From Abyssalbus ytuae (lineage in GTDB: Bacteria; Bacteroidota; Bacteroidia; Flavobacteriales; Flavobacteriaceae): 64,000 nt of DNA. The notes under the pieces were generated by a model. It saw nothing but the letters and a program-made list of their open reading frames with translations, ran no database searches and was not told the origin of the DNA. Position numbers and translations under genes: made by a program. Each line of letters begins with the position of its first letter. Position 1 is the first letter of the stretch. This document shows, piece by piece, positions 24,767-33,979 of this stretch. The stretch spans positions 558,001-622,000 of the forward strand of contig NZ_CP094358.1 in the NCBI RefSeq assembly GCF_022807975.1, given 5' to 3'.

Positions 24767-25328
24767 ATTATACTTTCCGTTAATAGTGCTGGCATTTACA
24801 ATCCTGTCCTGCTCCTGCAACCAGCCGGTGCCCAGGCGTCCGGTTACTGTTCGCACAGGTACTTTTATGAAAGAATCTGCCCAGCGCAGCAAGGAAATAC
24901 TGACGTATGAAGAAGGACAGATTAAAAAAATAATTGCAAACGATTCAATACATGAATACCTCATGTCTTCCAACGGTTACTGGTATTATTACAATACAAA
25001 AGACACTACCCAAAACTATGCTCCAAAAGAAGATGACCTGGTTTTAATGACCTACAACCTGAGAACCTTGGAGAATGATACCATCTATTCTTTTGATGAA
25101 ATAGGACAAAGGGAATTTATAATAGATAAAGAAGATTATTTTCCGGGCTTGCGAACAGGTATTAAGCTGTTGCATAAAGGAGAATCCGCTACATTTTTCT
25201 TCCCTTCCCCGTTAGCATATGGTTTTTATGGCGATAAAGACAAGATTATAGCAAATCAACCGTTAATCAGTACTATAAAACTTATAGATATATTAAAAAT
25301 TTCAAAAGACAGTTTATTAAATGAATAA
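24753..25328 (+). CDS. gldI: gliding motility-associated peptidyl-prolyl isomerase GldI
   Basis: A 191-residue lipoprotein (lipobox ILSC, Cys20) with a periplasmic FKBP-type domain: DDLVLMTYNLRTLENDTIYS, EDYFPGLRTGIKLLHKGESATFFFPSPLAYGF are the FKBP segments. GldI is needed for folding of gliding machinery/type 9 secretion components in Flavobacterium. It overlaps nrnA by 14 bases and the next PPIase gene by eight. Its presence places the organism among potentially gliding Flavobacteriia, but gldI also occurs in non-gliding relatives. Confidence 0.88.
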   Translation: MNLSKLYFPLIVLAFTILSCSCNQPVPRRPVTVRTGTFMKESAQRSKEILTYEEGQIKKIIANDSIHEYLMSSNGYWYYYNTKDTTQNYAPKEDDLVLMTYNLRTLENDTIYSFDEIGQREFIIDKEDYFPGLRTGIKLLHKGESATFFFPSPLAYGFYGDKDKIIANQPLISTIKLIDILKISKDSLLNE

Positions 25329-26457
25329 AAATATGGGAAAAATAGGTTTGTTTTTTTTAGCAATTACACTTGCTGCCACAGGATGTAAAAACAAAAATTA
25401 TAAAGAATTAGGCGATGGGATTTTTGCCGATATTCAAACCACAAAAGGTGATATTATTGTAAAACTTCATTATGATAAAACCCCTGTTACTGTTGCAAAC
25501 TTTGTTTCATTGGCTAACGGTACCAACACTTTTGTAACCGATTCATTAAAAGGTAAAAACTACTATGACGGGATTATCTTCCACAGGGTTATTAAAGACT
25601 TTATGATACAGGGAGGCGACCCCAGCGGAACAGGAAAGTTCGGACCCGGCTATAAATTTGATGATGAATTTGTAGACAGTTTAACACATGATAAAAAAGG
25701 AATACTCTCTATGGCAAATGCCGGACCGGGTACCAATGGGAGCCAGTTCTTTATTACCCATACTCAAACTCCTTTTTTAAATAATAAACATACTGTTTTC
25801 GGAGAAGTAGTAAAAGGTATGGAAGTAGTAGATTCTATTGCGAATGTGCCTACTTCAAAACTCCCCCCGGTAAAAGACAGGCCCGTTACAAATGTGGTTA
25901 TAAAACACATTGAGATTGTTAAAAATGGTTCGGAGGCCAAAAAGTTTGATGCCAATGGCATAATGGCAAACTATTTTACTGAAGCTGAAAAAAAGGCGGA
26001 AGCAGAGAAAAAAGCTCTCCAGGATTTAGCTAATGAGTTTGAAACTCAGAAAGCAGAAGCCATACAGACAGATTCAGGTTTAAAGTATATTTTCCTTAAT
26101 AAAGCAGAAAACACCGAAAAACCAAAAGAAGGAGAAACCGTTATGGTTAACTATGCCGGGTATTTATCAACCGGAGAGTTATTTGATACCAGCTGGTTAG
26201 AAGTGGCTGAAAAATATGGTAAAGTGAACCCCGGTAAGCGGGATCAGAACGGGTATTCCCCCATACCCATGCAATTAAGTAAAGACGCCCAGCTTATACA
26301 CGGTTTTAAAGAAGGTTTGTTTTTACTAAATGTCGGAGATAAAGTAAGGTTATTTATCCCATCACATTTAGGCTATGGTTCCACCGGAGCCGGCGGGGTT
26401 ATCCCTCCTGATGCTGACCTGGTATTTGATATTGAGATTGTAGAAACTGCCAAATAA
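25321..26457 (+). CDS. dual cyclophilin-FKBP peptidyl-prolyl isomerase lipoprotein
   Basis: A 378-residue lipoprotein (lipobox ATGC, Cys22) in which two unrelated isomerase folds are fused. Residues about 35-200 are cyclophilin (YYDGIIFHRVIKDFMIQGGDP, GPGTNGSQFFITHTQTPFLNNKHTVFGEV), with a charged linker, then residues about 250-378 are FKBP (GETVMVNYAGYLSTGELFDTSW, GFKEGLFLLNVGDKVRLFIP, YGSTGAGGVIPPDADLVFDIE). It would assist protein folding in the periplasm. It is the last gene of the nrnA-gldI operon and is followed by a terminator. Confidence 0.93.
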   Translation: MNKNMGKIGLFFLAITLAATGCKNKNYKELGDGIFADIQTTKGDIIVKLHYDKTPVTVANFVSLANGTNTFVTDSLKGKNYYDGIIFHRVIKDFMIQGGDPSGTGKFGPGYKFDDEFVDSLTHDKKGILSMANAGPGTNGSQFFITHTQTPFLNNKHTVFGEVVKGMEVVDSIANVPTSKLPPVKDRPVTNVVIKHIEIVKNGSEAKKFDANGIMANYFTEAEKKAEAEKKALQDLANEFETQKAEAIQTDSGLKYIFLNKAENTEKPKEGETVMVNYAGYLSTGELFDTSWLEVAEKYGKVNPGKRDQNGYSPIPMQLSKDAQLIHGFKEGLFLLNVGDKVRLFIPSHLGYGSTGAGGVIPPDADLVFDIEIVETAK

Positions 26458-26470
26458 AATATTAAACCTT

Positions 26471-26512
26471 AATGAAAAGGCCCGTCTGTTTACAAGCCGG
26501 GCTTTTTCATTT
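26471..26512. terminator. bidirectional terminator between the PPIase and lrp genes
   Basis: Long hairpin AATGAAAAGGCCCG / CGGGCTTTTTCATT with one wobble, lying between convergent genes. It has A-rich and T-rich flanks on both strands. Confidence 0.85.
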
Positions 26513-26519
26513 AAAAAAC

Positions 26520-26987
26520 TTAACTCAGCTCAAAAGCAGTGGTATACTTATTCTTGGTCAGCACAAACGAACTTTGTACATGGTCAATATTATTTATTAC
26601 CGACAACCGGTTTAAAACAAACTTCTGGTAAGCTTCCATATCTTTCATCATAACTTTAACCAAAAAATCATAATTACCTGCTATGTGGTATACTTCCATC
26701 ACTTCAGGGATTGATTCCATTTCTTTAAGAAAATTTTCAACATAGGTACGGGCGTGGTCTTTTATGGAGATAGATATAAACACTGTTAGTTTTCTGTCTA
26801 TAAGCTTTTCATTTAGAATACCGGCATATTTGCTTATAATCCCGTTTTTCTCAAGTCGTTTTATTCTTTCAAAAACCGGAGTGGTAGTTAAATTAAGCCT
26901 CTCAGCCAGCGCTTTTGTTGTTATTCTACCTTCGTTTTGCAGTATATTAAGTATTTTTTTATCGGTTGAATCTAAAGTATAAGCCAT
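26520..26987 (-). CDS. Lrp/AsnC-family transcriptional regulator
   Basis: A 155-residue regulator with an N-terminal winged helix (DKKILNILQNEGRITTKALAERLNLTTTPVFERIKRLEKNGII) and a C-terminal RAM/ACT-like ligand domain (VFISISIKDHARTYVENFL, EVMEVYHIAGNYDFLVKVMMKD). The family senses amino acids. It is divergent from the Phe/Tyr catabolic operon with 183 AT-rich bases between the starts; by position it is the likely regulator, sensing an aromatic or branched-chain amino acid. Direct evidence for that ligand is absent. Confidence 0.93.
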   Translation of the reverse strand: MAYTLDSTDKKILNILQNEGRITTKALAERLNLTTTPVFERIKRLEKNGIISKYAGILNEKLIDRKLTVFISISIKDHARTYVENFLKEMESIPEVMEVYHIAGNYDFLVKVMMKDMEAYQKFVLNRLSVINNIDHVQSSFVLTKNKYTTAFELS

Positions 26988-27128
26988 TTTCAGAAAAAAA
27001 TTATAGTTAACAATTAAAAAACTTCCTTCAAATATATTTATTTTCTTTAAAATACATTTTTATTAGTCATATTTTCTGATTTATGAAGTTATTGAAGATT
27101 TTAACAATACATTTTCGGGAATATTAGT

Positions 27129-27136
27129 TAAATTTG
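27129..27136 (+). promoter_or_regulatory. -7 promoter element of the aromatic catabolic operon
   Basis: TAAATTTG, exact TAnnTTTG, 34 bases before the first gene of the operon, within the divergent spacer shared with lrp. The -33 site is not obvious, as expected if an activator such as the Lrp protein is needed. Confidence 0.5.
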
Positions 27137-27170
27137 AGTAAATACACTTTATAAAAAATAACCTGTATAC

Positions 27171-28388
27171 ATGCAGAAATTGCTTGAAAAATTTGAAAAT
27201 ACCTCTCCTGAAATTGTTTTTGAATGGAAGGATAAAGAACTGGGAGCCGAAGGCTGGATAGTTATTAACTCACTACGCGGCGGTGCGGCAGGCGGTGGAA
27301 CACGTATGAGAAAAGGTCTGGATAAAAGTGAAGTGATTTCGCTGGCAAAAACCATGGAAGTGAAATTTACGGTTTCGGGGCCATCCATAGGTGGTGCTAA
27401 ATCAGGAATTAATTTTGACCCGGACGATCCCAGAAAAGATGAAGTGCTAAGACGTTGGTATAAAGCAGTAATGCCCTTACTAAAGACATATTACGGAACC
27501 GGGGGAGATTTAAATGTAGATGAAATAAGCGATGTAATACCCATTACCGAAAGTTACGGGTTATGGCATCCTCAGGAAGGGATAGTGAATGGATATTTCA
27601 ATCCTAATGAAGCCCAGAAAGTGCATAAAATAGGACAATTGCGCCAGGGGGTTTCCAAAGTAATTGAAGATGGAGAATATACTCCGGATCTTCATAAAAA
27701 ATTTACCGTTGCCGACCTGATAACCGGATATGGAGTATCAGAATCCATAAGTCATTACTACCAGTTATGGAATAAGAACCTTGTTGATAAAAAAGCTGTA
27801 ATTCAAGGTTGGGGAAATGTGGGAGCCGCAGCAGGTTACTATCTTGCAAAAGCAGGAGTAAAAATTGTTGGTATTATAGATGTGAATGGGGCAGTTATTA
27901 ATGAGAGAGGGTTCACCTTAAACGAAATTGTAGATTTTTATACAAAAGGGCTCATAGAAAATATCATTCCTTTTAAAGAGGCCAATGAGATTATATGGAA
28001 TATACATACCGATATTTTCGTACCCTGTGCAGGTTCACGCCTCATTACGAAAGATCAGCTTGAAAAATTAATCAAAAATGGCCTCGAACTTATTTCCTGC
28101 GGAGCCAATGTGCCTTTTGCCGATAAAGAAATATTTTTTGGCAAAACCCTCGCCTATGCCGATGAAAATGTAGCTGTAATTCCTGATTTTATAGCCAATT
28201 GCGGTATGGCCCGAGTATTTGCTTTTCTTATGAACGGAGTAGAAGAGATTACAGATGAAGCTATTTTTAAAGATACATCTGATACGATTTTAAATGCCTT
28301 AAAAAGAATTAAAGAAAACTATACAGGTGATTATAATATTACTAAGAAGGCACTTGAAATATCTGTAAATCAACTTATAAACCAGTAA
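27171..28388 (+). CDS. Glu/Leu/Phe/Val dehydrogenase family amino acid dehydrogenase
   Basis: A 405-residue NAD(P)-dependent amino acid dehydrogenase. The N-terminal half holds the conserved substrate-site segments GGAAGGGTRMRKGLDKSEVISLAKTMEVK and SIGGAKSGINFDP; the C-terminal Rossmann domain has QGWGNVGAAAGYYLAKAG (GxGxxG) and a terminal NCGMARVFAFLMNGV. As first gene of an operon for phenylalanine and tyrosine breakdown, with no aminotransferase in the operon, it may deaminate Phe/Tyr to the 2-oxoacids that feed HPPD; a role as glutamate dehydrogenase in nitrogen recycling is the alternative. Confidence 0.85.
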   Translation: MQKLLEKFENTSPEIVFEWKDKELGAEGWIVINSLRGGAAGGGTRMRKGLDKSEVISLAKTMEVKFTVSGPSIGGAKSGINFDPDDPRKDEVLRRWYKAVMPLLKTYYGTGGDLNVDEISDVIPITESYGLWHPQEGIVNGYFNPNEAQKVHKIGQLRQGVSKVIEDGEYTPDLHKKFTVADLITGYGVSESISHYYQLWNKNLVDKKAVIQGWGNVGAAAGYYLAKAGVKIVGIIDVNGAVINERGFTLNEIVDFYTKGLIENIIPFKEANEIIWNIHTDIFVPCAGSRLITKDQLEKLIKNGLELISCGANVPFADKEIFFGKTLAYADENVAVIPDFIANCGMARVFAFLMNGVEEITDEAIFKDTSDTILNALKRIKENYTGDYNITKKALEISVNQLINQ

Positions 28389-28398
28389 ACTAATAGAT

Positions 28399-29556
28399 AT
28401 GCCAATTTATCACACACTCGGTAAAATACCCCATAAAAGGCATACCACCTTTAAAAAAGATAATGGTGGGTTTTATTACGAACAATTGTTCGGTACCATT
28501 GGGTTTGATGGTATGTCTTCCCTTTTATACCATATACGCCGGCCTACCATGGTAAAAGAAGTGATAAAATCCTATTCGGTTGCTCCGAAAATTGCAGTAG
28601 ACAAAAACATGCTATCAAGATGCCTGGGCGGCTTTCGGGTAAAACCTGAGGATGATTATTTAAAAAGCCGGAAACCCGTTTTGGTCAATCAGGATTGCCA
28701 GATTGAACTGGCTGCTCCCACGCAATCTATGAAAGATTATTTTTATAAAAATACCGATTGCGATGAATTACTCTTTATTCACAAAGGAGAAGGCATTCTA
28801 AAATCTTTATTCGGAACACTAAAATTTAAACCGGGCGATTATATACTAATACCCCGCGGAGTCATCTACCAGGTTGATTTTGATACAACTGACAACCGTT
28901 TGTTTATTGTAGCTTCACATCGTCCAATTTATACTCCCAAAAGATACAGAAACTGGTTTGGGCAGTTGTTAGAGCATTCTCCTTTTTGCGAACGGGATAT
29001 TCGTAAACCGGAAGCACTTGAAACCCATGATGAGAAAGGAGATTTTATAATAAAGGTGAGAAAGCAGGAAATGATCCATGAATATGTATATGCCTCTCAC
29101 CCTTTTGACGTGGTGGGCTGGGATGGTTATAATTACCCTTATGCTTTCTCCATTCATGATTTTGAACCTATAACAGGCCGCATTCATCAACCCCCTCCTG
29201 TTCACCAGACTTTTGAAACCGATGCTTTTGTGATTTGCTCTTTTTGTCCCCGTTTATATGATTATCACCCCGAGGCTGTGCCCGCCCCCTATAACCACAG
29301 TAATATAGACTCCGATGAAGTTTTATATTATGTTGACGGTGACTTTATGAGTAGAAATAATATTGAAGCAGGCCATATTACCCTTCATCCTGCAGGAATA
29401 CCTCACGGGCCCCACCCCGGAGCTATGGAAAGAAGCATAGGTAAAACCAAAACCGAAGAACTCGCTGTAATGGTTGATACCTTCAGGCCATTGCAAATAA
29501 CTGAGAATGCATTAAATATCGAAATACCCGGATATCATACTTCCTGGTTAGAATAA
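28399..29556 (+). CDS. hmgA: homogentisate 1,2-dioxygenase
   Basis: Opens the ring of homogentisate to maleylacetoacetate with non-haem iron. A 385-residue cupin protein, shorter at the N-terminus than animal enzymes, as usual in Bacteroidota. The metal site is seen in PAPYNHSNIDSDEVLYYVDG (His and Glu) and in PHGPHPGAMERS (His); VHQTFETDAFVICSFCPR precedes. It lies ten bases after the dehydrogenase and eleven before hppD. Confidence 0.95.
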   Translation: MPIYHTLGKIPHKRHTTFKKDNGGFYYEQLFGTIGFDGMSSLLYHIRRPTMVKEVIKSYSVAPKIAVDKNMLSRCLGGFRVKPEDDYLKSRKPVLVNQDCQIELAAPTQSMKDYFYKNTDCDELLFIHKGEGILKSLFGTLKFKPGDYILIPRGVIYQVDFDTTDNRLFIVASHRPIYTPKRYRNWFGQLLEHSPFCERDIRKPEALETHDEKGDFIIKVRKQEMIHEYVYASHPFDVVGWDGYNYPYAFSIHDFEPITGRIHQPPPVHQTFETDAFVICSFCPRLYDYHPEAVPAPYNHSNIDSDEVLYYVDGDFMSRNNIEAGHITLHPAGIPHGPHPGAMERSIGKTKTEELAVMVDTFRPLQITENALNIEIPGYHTSWLE

Positions 29557-29567
29557 AAACAATTAAA

Positions 29568-30695
29568 ATGGAAAGTGTAAAAACAAAAAAAATATTTGAA
29601 ACAGCAGAAGATTTCCTTCCTATAAACGGAACTGATTATATTGAATTGTATGTAGGCAATGCCAAACAGGCTGCACATTATTACAAATCGGCCTTTGGGT
29701 TTCAGTCTGTAGCCTATTGCGGCCTTGAAACCGGTAATAAAGAAAAAGTATCGTATGTGCTCGAGCAGGGAAAAATAAGACTTGTTTTAACCTCTCCCCT
29801 GGTAAAAGACGGTTTAATTAATGATCACATCAATTTACATGGCGATGGTGTAAAAGTAATTGCCTTATGGGTAGATGATGCAACTAAGGCATGGGAAGAA
29901 GCTACGAAACGAGGAGCTAAATCATATTTCTCACCTAAAAAAGATAAAGACGAAAACGGCTTTGTCATCACCTCCGGAATACATACCTATGGTGATACTG
30001 TTCATATTTTTGTTGAACGATACCACTATAATGGCCCCTTTTTACCGGGTTACAAATCATGGAATGAAGAATATAACCCACCTGGGGTCGGATTAAAATA
30101 TGTAGATCATATGGTTGGCAATGTTGAATGGGGAGAAATGAACACCTGGTGCGAATTTTATGCTAAGGTAATGGGATTTACACAACTCGTCTCATTTGAT
30201 GATAAAGATATTTCCACGGAATATACGGCTTTAATGAGCAAAGTGATGAGCAATGGCAACGGCCGCATAAAATTTCCTATAAACGAACCTGCCGATGGCA
30301 AAAAGAGATCACAGATAGAGGAATACATCAATTTTTACAATGGTGCCGGGGTACAACACATAGCCGTAGCTACCGAGAATATTATTGAAACAGTTTCAGC
30401 CTTAAGAAGAAGAGGTGTGGAATTTTTACATGTACCGGATAATTATTATGACAACGTACTGGAAAGAGTAGGTGAAATTGACGAAGATTTGAAGCCCCTT
30501 CGCGATCTTAATATTTTAATTGACAGGGATGATGAAGGTTATCTTTTACAAATATTTACCAAACCGGTAGTGAGCAGGCCCACAATGTTTTTTGAAATTA
30601 TACAGCGAAAAGGGGCCCAATCCTTCGGAAAAGGGAATTTTAAAGCCCTGTTTGAAGCAATAGAAAGAGAACAGGAACAAAGAGGAACACTATAA
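29568..30695 (+). CDS. hppD: 4-hydroxyphenylpyruvate dioxygenase
   Basis: Converts 4-hydroxyphenylpyruvate to homogentisate, the step just before hmgA. A 375-residue two-domain VOC-fold enzyme. The 2-His-1-Glu iron site: His in YVDHMVGNVEWGEM, His in GVQHIAVATENI and Glu in MFFEIIQRKGAQSFGKGNF, with the C-terminal gate helix following. Length and motifs are complete, so it should be active. Confidence 0.96.
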   Translation: MESVKTKKIFETAEDFLPINGTDYIELYVGNAKQAAHYYKSAFGFQSVAYCGLETGNKEKVSYVLEQGKIRLVLTSPLVKDGLINDHINLHGDGVKVIALWVDDATKAWEEATKRGAKSYFSPKKDKDENGFVITSGIHTYGDTVHIFVERYHYNGPFLPGYKSWNEEYNPPGVGLKYVDHMVGNVEWGEMNTWCEFYAKVMGFTQLVSFDDKDISTEYTALMSKVMSNGNGRIKFPINEPADGKKRSQIEEYINFYNGAGVQHIAVATENIIETVSALRRRGVEFLHVPDNYYDNVLERVGEIDEDLKPLRDLNILIDRDDEGYLLQIFTKPVVSRPTMFFEIIQRKGAQSFGKGNFKALFEAIEREQEQRGTL

Positions 30696-30704
30696 AAAAC
30701 ATAA

Positions 30705-31961
30705 ATGAACTTGATAGAAAGCTGGATAAATATACCTGAAGACACAGACTTCACAATTTATAACATTCCCTTCGGGATATACACAAACGATGATGTGAAT
30801 AATCACATTGCTACTGCAATGGGAAATTATGTGATTGATCTTGATGTTTTACATAAACGGGGATACTTTAAAGATGTCGATCTTCCGGAAGATATTTTTC
30901 AATCGCGTTTCCTCAATCCTTTTATTAATCTTGGAAAGGAAAAAACCAATGCTGTACGGCTGCGTTTACAAAAATTATTTATAAAAGGAAGTACACTGGA
31001 AAAAGACCCGGATACGAGGAATAAAGCATTTTTGAACAGGCAGGATGTACAAATGCTCCTGCCAGTGAACATTCCTAACTACACCGATTTTTATTCGAGT
31101 ATAGAACACGCTACCAATGTTGGTACCATGTTTCGTGATCCTGAGAATGCCTTATTGCCAAACTGGAAACATTTACCTGTGGGCTACCATGGCAGGGCAT
31201 CATCTATTGTGGTAAGTGAAACACCAATTTACAGGCCAAAAGGCCAGGTGAAAGATCCTTCAAAAAATTCTCCTGATTTTGGCCCTACCCGGCGCCTGGA
31301 TTTTGAACTGGAAATGGCCTTCATAACAGGTAAGGAAAACAAACTTGGCGATCCTGTTTCCACTGAGGAAGCCGAAGAATACATTTTCGGTTTCGTTCTT
31401 TTTAATGATTGGTCCGCAAGAGATATACAAGTATGGGAGTATGTACCCCTGGGGCCATTCTTAGGAAAAAACTTTGCTTCCAGTATTTCCCCCTGGGTGG
31501 TTACCCTTGAAGCTTTGGAACCTTTTAAGGTAGCTTCGCCGGAACAAACACCCGAAGTACTGCCATACCTCATATTTTCAGGAAATAAAAATTTTGATAT
31601 TAATCTGGAAGTAAGCATACAACCCGAAAACAGTACTGAAAAAACAGTCTGTCATTCCAATTTTAAATATATGTATTGGAATATAAATCAGCAATTGGCA
31701 CATCATACGGTAAACGGTTGCAATGTGAAGGTAGGCGATATGTATGCCTCCGGAACCATTAGCGGTCCTACGGCTCAAAGTTACGGCTCCATGCTGGAAC
31801 TTTCATGGAAAGGCACCAAACCAATTAACATGCCGGACGGATCTTCCCGTGTTTTTATTAATGATGGTGATACCGTAATTATGCGTGGCCATGCTTTAAA
31901 AAACGGAATAAGGGTTGGCTTTGGTGAAGTAAGAACAAAGGTATTACCTGCTAAAAAATAA
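30705..31961 (+). CDS. fahA: fumarylacetoacetase
   Basis: Last step of tyrosine breakdown: hydrolysis of fumarylacetoacetate to fumarate and acetoacetate. 418 residues, N-terminal SH3-like domain (about 1-110) and C-terminal FAH fold (about 115-418). Key segments: DFYSSIEHATNVGTMFRDP, LDFELEMAFITG (metal-binding acids), FNDWSARDIQVWEYVPLGPFLGKNFASSISPWVV and SGTISGPTAQSYGSMLEL. The substrate arises from maleylacetoacetate by an isomerase that is not encoded in this operon. Confidence 0.96.
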   Translation: MNLIESWINIPEDTDFTIYNIPFGIYTNDDVNNHIATAMGNYVIDLDVLHKRGYFKDVDLPEDIFQSRFLNPFINLGKEKTNAVRLRLQKLFIKGSTLEKDPDTRNKAFLNRQDVQMLLPVNIPNYTDFYSSIEHATNVGTMFRDPENALLPNWKHLPVGYHGRASSIVVSETPIYRPKGQVKDPSKNSPDFGPTRRLDFELEMAFITGKENKLGDPVSTEEAEEYIFGFVLFNDWSARDIQVWEYVPLGPFLGKNFASSISPWVVTLEALEPFKVASPEQTPEVLPYLIFSGNKNFDINLEVSIQPENSTEKTVCHSNFKYMYWNINQQLAHHTVNGCNVKVGDMYASGTISGPTAQSYGSMLELSWKGTKPINMPDGSSRVFINDGDTVIMRGHALKNGIRVGFGEVRTKVLPAKK

Positions 31962-31965
31962 GTAT

Positions 31966-32862
31966 ATGCTAACTATTGATCCGCAAAATGTAGAAACCCA
32001 TATTTTTCATCAATACCTTCTGGGAAGTGTTTCTCCCAGGCCAATTGCTTTTGCCAGCACTGTTGACGCAAAAGGAAACGTAAATTTAAGCCCGTATAGT
32101 TTTTTCAATTGCTTTAGTGCCAAACCACCTGTTTTAGTATTTTCACCTTCAAGAAGAGTGAGAGACAATACTATAAAACATACTTTGGAAAATATTCTGG
32201 AAACCAAGGAAGTAGTAATTAATATTGTAAATTATTCCATGGCAGAACAAATGTCGCTTTCCAGTACCGAATACAAAAAGGGGGTGAATGAATTCATCAA
32301 AGCAGGTTTTACCGAAGAAAAATCTGTAAAAGTTAAACCCCCGAGAATTTCCCAATCCCCGGTGGCTTTTGAATGTAAAGTAAATGATATTATTGAATTG
32401 GGCAAAGAAGGAGGAGCAGGAAATCTTATTATTTGCGAGGTATTACTGGTTCATATTAATGAAAATATATTAGATGAAAACAACATGATTTCCCCCTTTA
32501 AACTGGATGCGGTTGCACGAATGGGCGGCAACTGGTATTGCCGAACAAACAGTACTAACATTTTTGAAATACCCCGGCCTGTCTCCTACTCCATCGGTTT
32601 TGATAACCTGCCCCCTACCCTTTTACAAAGCCGTGTGCTCACAGGTAACAATTTGGCAAGATTAGCTTCAGTAGAAAAAATTCCTGAAATAACCCCGGAA
32701 GATGGGTTTTTAGACAGCAAGCTGGATAATCTTTTTAATAAAGCGGACGGAAACAAACAGGTATTCGTTGACAAAGTTCATCAAAAAATGAAAGAGCTCA
32801 TTGAAAACAATAAGATAACTGATGCCTGGAAACTTTTACTAAAACACGAGAATTATAAATAG
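31966..32862 (+). CDS. flavin reductase family protein
   Basis: A 298-residue protein with a flavin reductase-like split-barrel domain (about 5-200): LLGSVSPRPIAFASTVDAKGNVNLSPYSFFNCFSAKPPVLVFSPS is the FMN-binding core. The C-terminal hundred residues are helical and of unknown role. It lies four bases after fahA and nine before phhA, clearly part of the operon. Such a protein recurs in aromatic amino acid operons of Bacteroidota, but its reaction there is unproven; it might bind FMN or act on a pathway intermediate. The operon contains no flavin monooxygenase it could serve. Confidence 0.85.
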   Translation: MLTIDPQNVETHIFHQYLLGSVSPRPIAFASTVDAKGNVNLSPYSFFNCFSAKPPVLVFSPSRRVRDNTIKHTLENILETKEVVINIVNYSMAEQMSLSSTEYKKGVNEFIKAGFTEEKSVKVKPPRISQSPVAFECKVNDIIELGKEGGAGNLIICEVLLVHINENILDENNMISPFKLDAVARMGGNWYCRTNSTNIFEIPRPVSYSIGFDNLPPTLLQSRVLTGNNLARLASVEKIPEITPEDGFLDSKLDNLFNKADGNKQVFVDKVHQKMKELIENNKITDAWKLLLKHENYK

Positions 32863-32871
32863 TCCAATGCT

Positions 32872-33579
32872 ATGAAAATAAAAACACAAGATTATCAAAA
32901 CTATACGAAAGAAAATCTTCAGGTGTGGAGAATCTTATTTGAAAGACAGGTTGAAAATTTGAAAAATAAAGCTTGTGTAGAATATTTGGAAAGTATTGAT
33001 ATTCTTAGTGATGTATTAAATGCCGATGAAATTGTAAACTTTGAAAAACTGGATAAAAAATTTAATAGTCTCACCGGCTGGTCAATTGAGGTGGTAGACG
33101 GACTTATTCCTGTTGACGAGTTTTTTGAATTACTTAGCCGGAAAAAGTTTCCTTCTTCCACCTGGCTCCGAAAAAAAGATCAGTTGGATTACCTGGAAGA
33201 ACCGGATATGTTTCATGATATTTTTGGCCATGTGCCCCAGCTTGTTCAAAAAGATTACAGCAATTTTATGCAAAAATTTGGCGAGATCGGTTATAAAAAT
33301 AAAGACAATCCCGAATATGTGAAGCAATTACAAAGGCTATATTGGTATACCATAGAATTCGGATTACTGAGCGAAAACGGGAAACGTAAAATATATGGTG
33401 CGGGTATTATTTCCTCCTACAAAGAAACCAACCATATTTTTGAAACAGATATCGAGGTTATACCATATAATATTAAGCAAATAATGGACACCGAATTTAT
33501 CATCAGCGATATCCAGTCCCATTATTTTGAAATAGAATCCTACAAACAGCTTTATACCTCTTTATTCGAACTTAGTTAA
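32872..33579 (+). CDS. phhA: phenylalanine 4-hydroxylase
   Basis: Hydroxylates phenylalanine to tyrosine with tetrahydrobiopterin and iron, feeding the rest of the operon. 235 residues, catalytic domain only, as in bacteria. The two iron histidines are in DMFHDIFGHVPQL and the glutamate in YWYTIEFGLL; GAGIISSYKE follows. No pterin carbinolamine dehydratase gene is next to it. It is the last gene, with a strong terminator 19 bases downstream. Confidence 0.96.
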   Translation: MKIKTQDYQNYTKENLQVWRILFERQVENLKNKACVEYLESIDILSDVLNADEIVNFEKLDKKFNSLTGWSIEVVDGLIPVDEFFELLSRKKFPSSTWLRKKDQLDYLEEPDMFHDIFGHVPQLVQKDYSNFMQKFGEIGYKNKDNPEYVKQLQRLYWYTIEFGLLSENGKRKIYGAGIISSYKETNHIFETDIEVIPYNIKQIMDTEFIISDIQSHYFEIESYKQLYTSLFELS

Positions 33580-33597
33580 ACCAATAAATATTTATTT

Positions 33598-33634
33598 AAA
33601 AAGCCCTTGTATTTGAAAATACAAGGGCTTTCTT
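33598..33634 (+). terminator. terminator of the aromatic catabolic operon
   Basis: Stem AAAGCCCTTGTATTT / AAATACAAGGGCTTT with a two-base loop region and a pyrimidine-rich tail; a very stable perfect hairpin right after phhA. Confidence 0.9.
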
Positions 33635-33655
33635 CTTTTTAAATATAATATATTA

Positions 33656-33841
33656 TTATGGTTGTAAAACGGTTTCTGTATAATGAGCGGGCGTATCGGC
33701 CCCGGTAAACATCCGATTATCGTTATCTTCTGCCATATCAGAAGTATAATATAAAAGTAAAGCTAGCAAAACAGAAAATACGATAGTTTCAGTAAGTATT
33801 CTTTTATAACTGCGTGTTGGTTTTTCTATTACTCTGCTCAT
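33656..33841 (-). CDS. small single-span membrane protein, unknown function
   Basis: A 61-residue protein with a basic N-terminus (SRVIEKPTRSYKR), one hydrophobic helix (ILTETIVFSVLLALLLYYTS) and an acidic C-terminus. Not recognised. The basic-hydrophobic-acidic pattern and an upstream minus-strand CAATTTTG near the -7 consensus favour a real gene. It is alone between the operon terminator and pepD. Confidence 0.5.
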   Translation of the reverse strand: MSRVIEKPTRSYKRILTETIVFSVLLALLLYYTSDMAEDNDNRMFTGADTPAHYTETVLQP

Positions 33842-33979
33842 AGTGAAATAATTTGGGCAAAATTGACTAAAAGAATTATTTTCTTGTCAAAATTAATAAA
33901 AAATAAAATAACAGCAGTACTTCAACCTGTTTTTTATACGTTTAATCGGTAAAAAACATTTTATTAAGCCTTTGTATGT

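Noticed and set aside
31966-32862. Flavin reductase partner of a two-component monooxygenase
   Set aside because: No flavin-dependent monooxygenase gene lies in the operon or nearby.
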